Shown here piece by piece: positions 45,458-54,823 of a stretch of 64,000 nt of DNA (its first letter is position 1; each line of letters opens with the position of its first letter). The notes beneath the pieces are model-generated. The model did not search any database. It saw only the letters and a program-made list of their open reading frames with translations, and was not told the DNA's origin. This stretch comes from Alistipes sp. (GTDB taxonomy: Bacteria; Bacteroidota; Bacteroidia; Bacteroidales; Rikenellaceae): NCBI GenBank assembly GCA_017465575.1, contig JAFTVX010000018.1, positions 1 through 64,000 of the forward strand, read 5' to 3'. A program made the position numbers and the translations under genes.

Positions 45458-45492
45458 AAAGGCGCTTGACTATTGCTCGAGCGCTTTCTTAA
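45458..45492 (+). terminator. tRNA-Arg terminator
   Basis: AAAG-G-CGCT (45458-45466, one bulged G) pairs with AGCGCTTT (45480-45487) followed by CTTAATAT. Confidence 0.6.
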
Positions 45493-45573
45493 TATCTATA
45501 AACATCGACCACTTTCACACTGCAAAGATACCAATATATATTTATAATAAGGAGTGCAAAGACTCATTTTTTT

Positions 45574-45611
45574 ACACAAAAAATCCCGAAAAAAGTTCGA
45601 TCTTCGGGATT
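45574..45611 (-). terminator. Terminator of the thrC-manA-luxR operon
   Basis: On the minus strand AATCCCGAA and TTCGGGATT form a 9-bp stem (45603-45611 with 45582-45590) followed by TTTTTTGTGT. Confidence 0.82.
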
Positions 45612-45630
45612 CTCTGTATTTATACCTATA

Positions 45631-46224
45631 TTATATATCGGTAAGCGACACAATATTGTTCAGCACGGCATATATCGTAAGTCGGCCAATGGAACGGGTC
45701 TGCAACTTCTCGGAGATGTTGTTGCGATGGAACACAACAGTGGCCAACGAGATATTCAGCATATCGGCAATCTCCTTGTTGATGTAGCCCTTGACGACCA
45801 AGGCCAGCACATCGCACTCACGGGCGGAGAGTAGCTGTGGCTTCTCTCCCTCTACGGAGTGATGGTTGCCGTGGGGGTGTCCCGCTTGGCGTATCTCGAG
45901 TAACGCACGCACTATATGCTGTTCCGAGGCGGTGATATCCACAGTATGAAAGCCCGACTGAACGAATGTCGATGCCTCGCCCTCCACAAAGACAATCGTG
46001 CGACGCATAACCTGACGGAAGTAGTCGCTATTGTGGAAGATAGTCGATGCCGAGACGAAGTAGTGTGCAGCTTGTGTCTCGCCCTTGTTGTCGAGGTATT
46101 CGGCCATCGAGCCATACGACACAACCTCGACAGATGCGGGGGTGATATCCACGAGAATAGAGCGCAGAGCCATAGCGCTCAGCGAATTCTCCATAATAAT
46201 CACCATCTGCATCTGGGGCATCAT
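45631..46224 (-). CDS. LuxR-type transcription regulator
   Basis: A 197-residue protein. The C-terminal 65 residues are a LuxR/NarL helix-turn-helix (LSARECDVLALVVKGYINKEIADMLNISLATVVFHRNNISEKLQTRS). The N-terminal 120 residues resemble a worn-down receiver domain (VIIMENSLSAMALRSIL) without a recognisable phospho-accepting Asp. No histidine kinase is adjacent. It starts one base after the manA stop, so it is expressed with thrC and manA. Confidence 0.88.
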   Translation of the reverse strand: MMPQMQMVIIMENSLSAMALRSILVDITPASVEVVSYGSMAEYLDNKGETQAAHYFVSASTIFHNSDYFRQVMRRTIVFVEGEASTFVQSGFHTVDITASEQHIVRALLEIRQAGHPHGNHHSVEGEKPQLLSARECDVLALVVKGYINKEIADMLNISLATVVFHRNNISEKLQTRSIGRLTIYAVLNNIVSLTDI

Positions 46225-46225
46225 A

Positions 46226-47212
46226 CTACTCGCGGATATAGACCTCCATTAGCTTGGCGTTGCCCTCGAACGCGATATCGCAACACTCTGCAGGGATAAG
46301 CACCAATTCGCCCTCCGACAGGCTCTCCTCTGCGCCATCGGCAGTGATGCGCACCGAGCCTTCAAGAGCGATGTAGACGATAAACGAGTCTAAGGCCGAG
46401 CGGTCGAGCTCCTTACGACCAGCGACATCGTGCATGGTCATCGTAAAGAACTTTGAATCAATAACCTTGGCCTCGCCACCTGAAGCTAAATCGTAGGGCT
46501 TATGCAGTAGGTCGGCATCTGCCTCGAAGTCGATAGCATCGACTGCCAACGCTGTATGCAACTCACGACCCTTGCCTGAGGCATCTACCCTATCCCAGTC
46601 GTAGATGCGGTAGGTAACATCCGAGGTCTGCTGAACCTCGACAACCTGGATGCCAGCGCCAAGGGCGTGTACCGTACCTGCGGGAATAAAGAAGACATCG
46701 CCCTTCTTGACCTCTACACGGTTGAGCAAATCGGCCAAACGAGACTCCGCAACGGCAGCGATGTACTCCTCGCGAGTGATGGTCAAATCCTTGAAACCGA
46801 GATATATGGCGGCACCCTCCTTGCAGTCGGCGACATACCACGCCTCGGTTTTGCCATAGCTCTGATGGCGCTCCTCGGCAAGTTTATCATCGGGATGTAC
46901 CTGCACCGAGAGCTTATCGTTGCAGTCGAGGTACTTGATAAGCAGAGGAAACTCCAAGCCAAAGCGCTCGAAGTGCTTCTCGCCAACCAACTCACCCATA
47001 TAGACCTCGATAATCTCCTCGAGGTTGTTACCCTTGAGCATGCCGTTGGCAACCACCGAGATATCGCCCTTCACCGACGACAAATCCCAGCTCTCGCCGT
47101 AGAGCTTATCCTTGGGGAGGCGCGATGCCGCCTTGCCCTTCTTCTCGAGGATAACCTTACCGCCCCAAATACGCTCCTTGATGCGGGGCTTAAACTTTAT
47201 TGGATACAACAT
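46226..47212 (-). CDS. manA: Mannose-6-phosphate isomerase, class I
   Basis: A 328-residue zinc enzyme interconverting mannose-6-phosphate and fructose-6-phosphate, supplying GDP-mannose or mannose catabolism. Zinc ligands lie in DKLSVQVHPDD, KTEAWYVAD and IPAGTVHALGAG. It is the short cupin form found in Gram-positives and Bacteroidota. The ATG at 47212 (MLYPIKFKPRIKERIWGG) matches the family start. It lies between thrC and a regulator. Confidence 0.95.
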   Translation of the reverse strand: MLYPIKFKPRIKERIWGGKVILEKKGKAASRLPKDKLYGESWDLSSVKGDISVVANGMLKGNNLEEIIEVYMGELVGEKHFERFGLEFPLLIKYLDCNDKLSVQVHPDDKLAEERHQSYGKTEAWYVADCKEGAAIYLGFKDLTITREEYIAAVAESRLADLLNRVEVKKGDVFFIPAGTVHALGAGIQVVEVQQTSDVTYRIYDWDRVDASGKGRELHTALAVDAIDFEADADLLHKPYDLASGGEAKVIDSKFFTMTMHDVAGRKELDRSALDSFIVYIALEGSVRITADGAEESLSEGELVLIPAECCDIAFEGNAKLMEVYIRE

Positions 47213-47243
47213 AATTTTTAGCCTGTAATAACCTGACAACTAA

Positions 47244-48533
47244 TTAAAAGAGTGTTTCGACATACGAAACTACTTCATCTACATCGGGCGTAAGCGAGAA
47301 TACCTTGCTTGGCTTCAAATACCACAGCTCCTTATTCTTGGTTGCTCGCTCCTCGCCACCACCTGTGATGTTGAGCATAACGCAGGCATCCTTGTCTATT
47401 TCGCCAGCCTCGACCATCTTGATAAGCGACCACAGCGCCACAGAGGGCGCTGAGTAGATGTCGATACCCTCCAACTCCTTGAAGAGCTTGCGAGCACGGC
47501 GTGCCTGAGCATTTGTCGCAACCATGATATTGCCGTTGGTAGCCTTCAACGCATCGTACAAACCACCAGCCAACGAGTAAGGGGGCTTACGGTTAGAGAG
47601 CACCTTGGCGTCGATAATCTCGGCATCACGGCGTGCCTTCTTCGTGTCGTAGGGCAACATCTCGCGAGAGTCGGCAGCCCACGCATCGTACATAGGTACG
47701 AAGGGGGCGTTCTGCGAAACGATAAGCTTCATAAGGTTTGAGCCAAAGCGACCATCCTCCACGAGGCGCTGGTTAGCCTCCCATGCAGCAATGGCGCCAG
47801 TACCGCTACCTACGGCCTGGAAGTAGTAGTCGGGAATACGGCCAATGGTCGTTACGGCCGAAAGCACGGTGGTAGACATACCGTCACGACGAGCGATATT
47901 CTTTGCGCCACCCTCGGCATAGAACTTCGACGATTTAAGGGCGATGTTCGAGAGGTTGATGGCATCGAAGTAGTCGCCACCCTTCTCGCAAGCGATAAGC
48001 TTCACGCAATCGTTCAGAGGCTCGGTGAACCACAGAGCATTGAGGTTATCCGAAGGCACGGCCAACAGAAGCTTGATGTTGTTGTCGGAGCAGACCTTGG
48101 CAAAGGCACGGGCTGTGTTACCCGCTGATGCAACGACCATTACACGCGCCTCCTTCTCGTCGATGCGCGCACATACCGAGTATGCCTCGGTCTCCTTGAA
48201 CGAGCAAGTGGTCATCTTTACACCCTTCTCGGGGCAGTAGCCGTTGAGTGTAATCCATAGGTTGTTCAAACCCAAGTGCTTAGCCAAAGCCTCACTCTTA
48301 TAGGTTACAGGGGCAGATGAGCCCTTGAGCATACGCTTTACGGGGAGCCAGTCGCAGAACTTGTAGAAGCCGTAGCTATCGGGCTTCACCTCCAACTGCT
48401 TCTTCTCGTACTGAGCACGCACCAACGAGGGTGTTTTGCACTCTGCATCATCTAAAATCCAACCGCTGTCGTCGAACTCACGACCAGTTGCAACACACTT
48501 TAGAGTGTACTTTGTAGGCTTGAAATTTTCCAT
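47244..48533 (-). CDS. thrC: Threonine synthase
   Basis: A 429-residue PLP enzyme converting O-phosphohomoserine to threonine. The PLP lysine is in MTTCSFKETEAYSV; the phosphate loop SAGNTARAFAKV and GSGTGAIAAWEAN are typical of the fold-type II family. It has its own promoter and leads the thrC-manA-luxR operon; no thrA or thrB is adjacent. Confidence 0.95.
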   Translation of the reverse strand: MENFKPTKYTLKCVATGREFDDSGWILDDAECKTPSLVRAQYEKKQLEVKPDSYGFYKFCDWLPVKRMLKGSSAPVTYKSEALAKHLGLNNLWITLNGYCPEKGVKMTTCSFKETEAYSVCARIDEKEARVMVVASAGNTARAFAKVCSDNNIKLLLAVPSDNLNALWFTEPLNDCVKLIACEKGGDYFDAINLSNIALKSSKFYAEGGAKNIARRDGMSTTVLSAVTTIGRIPDYYFQAVGSGTGAIAAWEANQRLVEDGRFGSNLMKLIVSQNAPFVPMYDAWAADSREMLPYDTKKARRDAEIIDAKVLSNRKPPYSLAGGLYDALKATNGNIMVATNAQARRARKLFKELEGIDIYSAPSVALWSLIKMVEAGEIDKDACVMLNITGGGEERATKNKELWYLKPSKVFSLTPDVDEVVSYVETLF

Positions 48534-48574
48534 ATTTAAGGGGTGTAATTATTTCAATTAGTTAAATAATCGTG

Positions 48575-48605
48575 CAAAGATACTGATTTTTTCTCTGTCT
48601 ACCAA
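48575..48605 (-). promoter_or_regulatory. thrC operon promoter
   Basis: On the minus strand: TTG at 48605-48603, a 20-bp spacer, and TATCTTTG at 48582-48575; leader about 40 nt. Confidence 0.65.
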
Positions 48606-48639
48606 TAGGTAAAGATACCTAAAAATGAGTTATCAGTTA

Positions 48640-48784
48640 TTGGTTGTTAGCTGTTAGTTGTTAGTTGTTAGTATATTTTTTTATGCCTTAGGACTATAGG
48701 AAAATACTAAGGTCTTAATGCCTTAAAGCCCTAAGGTCTTAAAAAAAACTGACAACTAACAACTGTTAACTAATAACTTTTTCT
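48640..48784. repeat. AT-rich short-repeat tract
   Basis: Tandem GTTAGTT units (48652-48672), then two CTAAGGTCTTAA units (48706-48717 and 48731-48742) separated by TGCCTTAAAGCC, then GACAACTAACAACT-type units like those next to copies A and B. It has no coding potential. Confidence 0.5.
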
Positions 48785-48792
48785 TACCTTTG
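48785..48792 (+). promoter_or_regulatory. -7 element of the DUF4836 operon
   Basis: TACCTTTG 39 bases before the ATG. The -33 region (around 48763) has CTG rather than TTG. Confidence 0.45.
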
Positions 48793-48831
48793 TAGGTCAA
48801 TGGTTTCGTTAAATCGTAAAACTTGAAAGAT

Positions 48832-50439
48832 ATGAAACATTTTGTTAAGCATTTTATGCTCGCTGTGGTGGCTATCGTTGCCATTGTGGCGTGCTCTGTC
48901 GAGCCAAAGCGTGAGCCTATATCATCGGATTTTGCGTTCTATATCGATGGTTATCAGCTTGTCGAAAAGAGTGGCTTGTTAGAGCAGATTACCGAGTCTA
49001 ACCGCCTGATGATAGCATCTACCGCATCGTCGCAGGTGTCGGCCGAGAACGCTGAGTTCCTTAAGAGCGTTGTCGTGGACCTCGATAATTCGGGATTGTC
49101 GCTCACCAAGCCCGCCTATGCGCTTCTAAATTTCGACGAGACGACCGAGGAGGCAGACCTTACAGCCGTAGTCGAGGTGCACAATGTCGAGAGCGTAGAT
49201 AAGCTTATGGCTACCCTTTCGGAATTGCTCGTTCATCAGGGCGAAGAGCCTCTTACGCTCAGCCGTGAGGGCGATAATCGCTATGTCGATTTAGGTGAAG
49301 AGAGTACTTTAGTTGGCTACAACGAAAGCCGTATGGTTGTGTGTGTTAAAAAAGACGAACTAAAGTTGTTTGTAGATACAGCACTCGATGCTCCGTTAGC
49401 TGATTTAGAACCTTTCGGGGAGCGTGATTTTGCACTCTTTATCAACAACCACCGAATGATGGATATCGCCCAGAAGATGTATGCCGAACAGCTTGTATAT
49501 AACGATGTCGAGGCACAGAATATGGTCAACTATATCACAAAGTATCGTGCATCGTTGGCCGAGGAGTCGTCGACTATTATAGGCTTGGCCTTCGAGAAGG
49601 GAGAAATCGTTTTAGATAGCAAGGCCGAAGGCGTTAATAGCGAGGAGTTTGGCTGGGTGAAGTCGGCTAATGGCAACAACCTGCAATATCTACCCAAAGA
49701 TGCCCTTGCGCTCATCAATCTTAGCCTTAATGGCGAGGGTCTGATGTCGTTCGTAAACGAGGTACTTACCGATGAGTTTATTGCATCGCTCGGTATGGAC
49801 ACTAACGAGTTTAACGCAGGTATGGCAATCGCTACCGATGCCATTAGTTCTATCGATGGCGACATCACAATAGCGCTTAACAAGCTCGATGGCGTGGTCT
49901 ATCATGGCTACCCCCAACCATCTAATGTAGAGGCTATTATGTTAGCTGATGTCAAGGATAGCTATATTATTGACAATGTGGCATTGTTCGGTGGTGCGTT
50001 CCTTACTCGCACAGCAGATGGCAACTATACTCTACCCCTCTCGCGCACTATGCGTATCAACTTAGGCCAGAACGAAAATACTCTCTTTGCGGGCGTTAAT
50101 GCATCGCTCACAGAGCAGAATCCTTCAGCCAAGGAGGCTCGCTGGGCAGAGATTGTCGAGGGTGCGTATGGCAGTTGCATATTGGTCGATGTCGAGCAGA
50201 TGATGCGTACTAAGTTTATCAACGACCTCTTTGCCTTGACACTCGAAGGAATGAATGAGCCTGCCGATGCTATTACCGAGCAGATTTTGGCGCTCTCAGA
50301 CTACTTCTATGCTCGCGCTATGGACTCTACATCGGGCGAGATTGTGTGGGTATTCGACAATAAGGATACGAACTCGTTGCGACAGATTAGCGATATTGTG
50401 ATGCCCTATATCAAGCTCTTTGTTGCATCTCAAATGTAG
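48832..50439 (+). CDS. DUF4836-like lipoprotein
   Basis: A 535-residue lipoprotein (ATG at 48832; Cys21 in VAIVAC). The body has the repeated alternating pattern of DUF4836 proteins (FAFYIDGYQLVEKSGLLEQ, YALLNFDE, FALFINNHRMMDIAQKMY, AFEKGEIVLDSKA). The function of the family is unknown. It is followed 13 bases later by an ABC ATPase, then a permease, so it may be the extracytoplasmic partner of that transporter. Confidence 0.82.
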   Translation: MKHFVKHFMLAVVAIVAIVACSVEPKREPISSDFAFYIDGYQLVEKSGLLEQITESNRLMIASTASSQVSAENAEFLKSVVVDLDNSGLSLTKPAYALLNFDETTEEADLTAVVEVHNVESVDKLMATLSELLVHQGEEPLTLSREGDNRYVDLGEESTLVGYNESRMVVCVKKDELKLFVDTALDAPLADLEPFGERDFALFINNHRMMDIAQKMYAEQLVYNDVEAQNMVNYITKYRASLAEESSTIIGLAFEKGEIVLDSKAEGVNSEEFGWVKSANGNNLQYLPKDALALINLSLNGEGLMSFVNEVLTDEFIASLGMDTNEFNAGMAIATDAISSIDGDITIALNKLDGVVYHGYPQPSNVEAIMLADVKDSYIIDNVALFGGAFLTRTADGNYTLPLSRTMRINLGQNENTLFAGVNASLTEQNPSAKEARWAEIVEGAYGSCILVDVEQMMRTKFINDLFALTLEGMNEPADAITEQILALSDYFYARAMDSTSGEIVWVFDNKDTNSLRQISDIVMPYIKLFVASQM

Positions 50440-50452
50440 TTTAGTTACCACC

Positions 50453-51100
50453 GTGAAAACGATTAAATTACAGCGTGTTCTGCCTCGCATCTTTGCCGAC
50501 CGCAAGAGCGATATATCGTCTGATATATGGCTTTCGGATGTGGCCTTTGAGCGTGGCCGTAGCTACCTTATCGAGGCAGACTCGGGCATGGGTAAGTCGT
50601 CGTTGTGTAGCTATCTCTATGGTCAGCGCAACGACTACGAAGGTGCTATTTTGTTCGATGATAGCGATATTAGCTCACTATCGCTCGACGAGTGGTCGGC
50701 CATTCGCCAAGGCTCGATAAGTATACTCTTCCAAGACCTCAAACTCTTTGGCGAACTAACCGCCTTGGAGAATGTCGAGATTAAGAGCCAAATCACCCGA
50801 TTCACGGACAGAGCGACTATCGTTCGTCGCTTCGAGGAGTTGGGTATCCGAGATAAAGTAGATACTCGAGTTGACCGCCTATCATTCGGTCAGCAACAGC
50901 GAGTTGCGCTTATCCGTGCACTCAGTCAGCCCATCGATTTTCTTATGCTCGACGAGCCTATTTCGCACCTCGACGAGCGTAATAGCGCTACGATGCGTGA
51001 TATGATTTTGGAGGAGCAACGCCGACAGGGTTTTGGCATTATCGCCACCTCGATTGGCCGACATATAGATATGAACTACGATAAGGTGCTGAAGCTATGA
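50453..51100 (+). CDS. ABC transporter ATPase, LolD/MacB-like
   Basis: A 215-residue ATPase (GTG start at 50453; the in-frame ATG at 50420 lies inside the upstream gene). Walker A is ADSGMGKSSL with the first Gly of GxxGxGKS replaced by Ala; Q-loop LFQDLKLF, signature LSFGQQQRV, Walker B FLMLDEPISHLD, and the switch His is displaced (TSIGRH). It overlaps the permease gene in ATGA, so they form one unit. Lipoprotein release or mechanotransmission is the likely class of activity. Confidence 0.88.
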   Translation: MKTIKLQRVLPRIFADRKSDISSDIWLSDVAFERGRSYLIEADSGMGKSSLCSYLYGQRNDYEGAILFDDSDISSLSLDEWSAIRQGSISILFQDLKLFGELTALENVEIKSQITRFTDRATIVRRFEELGIRDKVDTRVDRLSFGQQQRVALIRALSQPIDFLMLDEPISHLDERNSATMRDMILEEQRRQGFGIIATSIGRHIDMNYDKVLKL

Positions 51101-52281
51101 AACTAATCTGGAAACTACTTCGCCAACATATCAGCATTGGCGAGTTCGCCGTATTCGTCGTGGCGGGCATCGTCGGTATGATTATTATGCTTACGGGCGT
51201 ACAGCTCTACGGCGATATTCGTCCTATGCTCACGGGCGAAAAGTCGCTTATCGGCAACGACTATATGATTGTAACGAAGCCCGTAAAGCGTGTTGGTATC
51301 AGCTCAACCAAGTTCTCAACTTACGAGGTCGAAGCCTTTCGTAATGAAGAATTTGTCATCGACCTTGGTGAGTTTCTACCGTCGCAATACGAAGTCTATG
51401 GCAGTGTGATGTTCAATGGCCGTAAGCTTTCGACGATGATGTTTTTCGAGGCCGTCGACGATAAGTTTGTCGATGTCGAGACCGATAGGTGGCACTTCGA
51501 TGGCATCGCCAGTTCGATACCTATCATCATTCCCCGTAACTACCTCAATCTCTACAACTTCGGTTTTAGCCAAACGCAGGGATTGCCACAGATTACCGAG
51601 GCGCTTATCAAGAGTGTAGAACTCGATATTCGTCTCTCGGGCAACGGCTACTCCGACCATCTTCCAGCCCGTGTTGTAGGCTTCTCGGATAGGCTCAACA
51701 CTATTTTGGTGCCTATGGAGTTTATGCAGTGGGCAAACGAGCGCTATGCCGATACCTCTGCCGAGGAGGTTTCTCGCCTAATTGTCGAGGTCAAGAACCC
51801 TGGCGACCCCGAGGTCATGGCCTATCTCGACCAGATGGGCTACCAAGCCGAGGAGAAGGCCGCAGAGAGTAGCAAGGCTCTGTTCCTACTTCAAGTAAGC
51901 GTTGCGGTGATTGTCTTTATCGGCCTTGTGTTCAGTGTCTTGTCGATATTTATTCTTACGCTAAGCATATATCTGCTTATCGAGAAGAATAGCGAGAAAC
52001 TGCGCAACCTTGCCCTTATCGGCTACACCCCTCAGCATATCGCCAAGCCCTACAACCTTATCACGGTATCGCTCAATCTTGCAATATTTGTGGTGAGCAT
52101 TGTCGCCACCCTACTTATCCGTGCTAAGTATCTCGGCTACATTAGCGAGATGTTTGGTATCGAGGTGGGCGGCACAGCCCTTGTCGCTATTGTTACAGGC
52201 ATTATTCTTAGCGTCGCAATCACAGCGTTTAATGTGTTGATTATCCGTCGTAAAATACGCCTTATATCAAGTAAGAGATGA
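51097..52281 (+). CDS. FtsX/LolE-like ABC permease
   Basis: A 394-residue permease with the MacB/LolC topology: TM1 at about 17-37, a large periplasmic domain (38-262), then TM2-TM4 at about 264-297, 322-345 and 355-385. The FtsX region contains EKNSEKLRNLALIGYTPQHIAKPY, which contacts the ATPase. It is encoded as ATGA overlaps with both neighbours. Only one permease is present, so a homodimer is likely. Confidence 0.87.
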   Translation: MKLIWKLLRQHISIGEFAVFVVAGIVGMIIMLTGVQLYGDIRPMLTGEKSLIGNDYMIVTKPVKRVGISSTKFSTYEVEAFRNEEFVIDLGEFLPSQYEVYGSVMFNGRKLSTMMFFEAVDDKFVDVETDRWHFDGIASSIPIIIPRNYLNLYNFGFSQTQGLPQITEALIKSVELDIRLSGNGYSDHLPARVVGFSDRLNTILVPMEFMQWANERYADTSAEEVSRLIVEVKNPGDPEVMAYLDQMGYQAEEKAAESSKALFLLQVSVAVIVFIGLVFSVLSIFILTLSIYLLIEKNSEKLRNLALIGYTPQHIAKPYNLITVSLNLAIFVVSIVATLLIRAKYLGYISEMFGIEVGGTALVAIVTGIILSVAITAFNVLIIRRKIRLISSKR

Positions 52282-52790
52282 TACGCAAAGCAGTAGCCAA
52301 CGATATCCCCACGATAATGTCGATTGTCCGCAGTGCGCAGCTCGCTTTGGCTGAGTTGGGCATCGACCAGTGGCAAGATGGCTACCCCTCGGTGGAGGCT
52401 ATCGATGGCGATATTGAGCGTGGTGTGGGCTATGTTGTGTGCGACGACGAAGATATGCCGATTGGCTATGCAGCAATCGTTCTTACGGGCGAGGAGGCCT
52501 ACAAGCAGATAGGGTCTTGGGTTACCAACGACGAGTATGTTGTGGTGCATCGCCTCTGCGTTTCGGGCAGTTGTCGCCGTCGGGGTATCTCCTATCAGCT
52601 TATGCGCCATGCAGCCGAATTGGCTCGCAAACAGGGCTTCGATGCCTTTCGTATCGACACCCACCGAGGCAATATCCGCATGTTGCAGATGATGCAAAAG
52701 CTCGGCTTTACCTACCGCGGTATTGTTCATTACGATAGTGGCGAACGCTTAGCATTTGACCTAAATTTAGATTTAACTAACACGATATAA
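52278..52790 (+). CDS. GNAT family N-acetyltransferase
   Basis: A 170-residue GNAT protein: MIRKAVANDIPTIMSIV at the start, acetyl-CoA-binding VHRLCVSGSCRRRGISYQLM in the middle, and the C-terminal GFDAFRIDTHRGNIRMLQMMQKLGFTYRG. Substrate unknown. It overlaps the permease stop by four bases. Confidence 0.92.
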   Translation: MIRKAVANDIPTIMSIVRSAQLALAELGIDQWQDGYPSVEAIDGDIERGVGYVVCDDEDMPIGYAAIVLTGEEAYKQIGSWVTNDEYVVVHRLCVSGSCRRRGISYQLMRHAAELARKQGFDAFRIDTHRGNIRMLQMMQKLGFTYRGIVHYDSGERLAFDLNLDLTNTI

Positions 52791-52801
52791 GCCACACATC
52801 T

Positions 52802-54670
52802 ATGGCAAGTTATCTACAAGTAGAGAATATTTCGAAATCCTACGGCGACCGTACGCTCTTTTCGGATATCAGCTTCAATATCAACGAGGGCGACAAGATT
52901 GCGTTGGTTGCTCCCAACGGCACAGGTAAGTCATCGCTGTTGAAGATATTAGCTGGCGTCGAGCACTCCGACCGAGGTGGCGAGGTGAAGTTTATGAAGG
53001 ATATCCGCGTAGCCTTCCTCGACCAAAATATGGTGTTTGACCCCAAACGCACCATCTTCGAGGAGGTCTATTCGCATATGAGCGACCTCACGCCTGCTAT
53101 CCGCGAGTATGAGCTGGCGGTGGCAAGTGGCGATACAGCGCGTTTGGAGCGTGCAATTGCCGCCATGGATGCTTCGGATGGCTGGTCGGTGGAGCAGAAT
53201 ATCCGCCAGGTGCTCTCGTCATTGAAGATTGAGCGTACCGACCAACTTATGGGCGAGCTGTCGGGTGGCGAGGCAAAGCGTGTGGCGTTGGCGTGTATGA
53301 TGTTGCAGAATGCCGAGTTCCTGATTATGGACGAGCCTACCAACCACCTCGATATCGACATTATCGAGTATTTGGAGGGCTACCTCCAACGCTCTCGTTG
53401 TACGCTTCTGATGGTTACCCACGACCGCTATTTCCTTGACCGCGTGTGCAATACGATTATGGAGATTGACCGTGGCAAGCTATATACCTACCGTGGCAAC
53501 TACACCGAATACCTTGAGAAGCGAGAGGAGCGCTACCTCAATATGCAGGCCGAAATAGATAAGTCGCGCAACCTCCTACGCCGAGAGTTGGAGTGGATAC
53601 GCTCTACTCCCCAAGCCCGCACAGGCAAGGCCCGCTATCGCATCAATGCCTTCTACGATTTGATGGATAAGGCTTCGGTGAGCCTCCGAACCGACAATGT
53701 CGAGATAAATGTTGGCCAGGCCCGCCTTGGTCGCAAGATTATCGACTGCACCGATGTAGATTTAAGGTTTGGCGAACGACGAATGTTGGATAAGTTCTCG
53801 TATAAGTTTACCCGTGGTGAGCGCATCGGTATAGTTGGCCGTAACGGCGTGGGTAAGAGCACCTTCCTTAACCTTATGTCAGGTGGTTTAGAGCCTGACT
53901 CGGGCGTCGTGGAGCGTGGCGAGACACTGCAAATAGGCTACTACACCCAGCGTGGCATATCGTTCAAGGCGGGGCAGACCATCTTGGAATGTGTGCAGGA
54001 TATTGCCGAGGTAACACGCACAGCCGATGGCTCGACAATCTCGGCTACGACGATGCTCAACCGCTTCCTCTTTCCGCACGAGTCTTTCAACAAGCGCATC
54101 GACATATTGAGCGGTGGCGAACAGCGCCGTTTGTACCTCTTGACCGTACTGATGCGTAACCCCAATATGCTTATCCTCGATGAGCCTACCAACGACCTTG
54201 ATATTATGACACTCAATGTCTTAGAGGAGTACTTGCGTGAGTTTAAGGGGTCGTTGCTTATCGTCTCGCACGACCGCTACTTCTTGGATAAGACCGTCGA
54301 CCACCTCTTTGTCTTTGAGGGCGATGGTCGAATCAAGGATTTCGTTGGCGGTTATAGCGAGTATCGTGAATATATCAAGGAAAAGGAGGATGCGGAGCGT
54401 AGCGAACAGCGCGCCTCTACCCCTGCTAAGCCCCAACCTCAGCGCTCTCACGACACGTCGAAGCGTAAACTATCGTATAAGGAGCAAAAGGAGCTTGAAC
54501 AGTTGGAGAGCGATTTGGAGGCTCTAAACTCCGAAAAAGCATCGCTTGAAGCAGAGCTTTCATTGGGAACACTCGCCTTCGACCGCCTTACCGAAGCATC
54601 AAAACGCATCGAGGAGATAATCGCTTCAATAGATGAAAAAGAGTTTAGATGGCTTGAGTTAAACGAATAG
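52802..54670 (+). CDS. ABC-F family ATPase, Uup-like
   Basis: A 622-residue soluble twin-ATPase of the ABC-F family acting on ribosomes. Two nucleotide domains have APNGTGKSSL/LSGGEAKRV and GRNGVGKSTFL/LSGGEQRRL, each with EPTN(H/D)LD. The C-terminal coiled coil (about 540-622) resembles Uup. No TM segments. Ends at a good terminator. Confidence 0.92.
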   Translation: MASYLQVENISKSYGDRTLFSDISFNINEGDKIALVAPNGTGKSSLLKILAGVEHSDRGGEVKFMKDIRVAFLDQNMVFDPKRTIFEEVYSHMSDLTPAIREYELAVASGDTARLERAIAAMDASDGWSVEQNIRQVLSSLKIERTDQLMGELSGGEAKRVALACMMLQNAEFLIMDEPTNHLDIDIIEYLEGYLQRSRCTLLMVTHDRYFLDRVCNTIMEIDRGKLYTYRGNYTEYLEKREERYLNMQAEIDKSRNLLRRELEWIRSTPQARTGKARYRINAFYDLMDKASVSLRTDNVEINVGQARLGRKIIDCTDVDLRFGERRMLDKFSYKFTRGERIGIVGRNGVGKSTFLNLMSGGLEPDSGVVERGETLQIGYYTQRGISFKAGQTILECVQDIAEVTRTADGSTISATTMLNRFLFPHESFNKRIDILSGGEQRRLYLLTVLMRNPNMLILDEPTNDLDIMTLNVLEEYLREFKGSLLIVSHDRYFLDKTVDHLFVFEGDGRIKDFVGGYSEYREYIKEKEDAERSEQRASTPAKPQPQRSHDTSKRKLSYKEQKELEQLESDLEALNSEKASLEAELSLGTLAFDRLTEASKRIEEIIASIDEKEFRWLELNE

Positions 54671-54697
54671 CCTATAAACGATTAACCATATTTACCT

Positions 54698-54745
54698 AAA
54701 CCTGTATAATCACCCTCCGCTGGTCGGTTATGCAGGTTTTCTTTG
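54698..54745 (+). terminator. Terminator after the ABC-F gene
   Basis: A 14-bp stem (AAACCTGTATAATC with GGTTATGCAGGTTT, two wobbles; 54698-54711 with 54726-54739) followed by TCTTTGTTTC. Confidence 0.75.
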
Positions 54746-54823
54746 TTTCATACTCCGATGCTTGGCATATTAGTTGCGCTTTGCCACGGCGTAAACTTTA
54801 TTTTTAACCAAAAACAAAAGAGT

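Noticed and set aside
45523..45530. Minus-strand TATCTTTG box downstream of luxR
   Set aside because: The nearest TTG is 26 bp away and there is no gene to drive except antisense to tRNA-Arg.
45369..45644. 91-codon frame across the tRNA
   Set aside because: It translates the tRNA and terminator; not a protein.
48706..48742. Possible CRISPR-like repeat (CTAAGGTCTTAA twice)
   Set aside because: Only two short units with an unrelated 13-base gap; no cas genes in the window.
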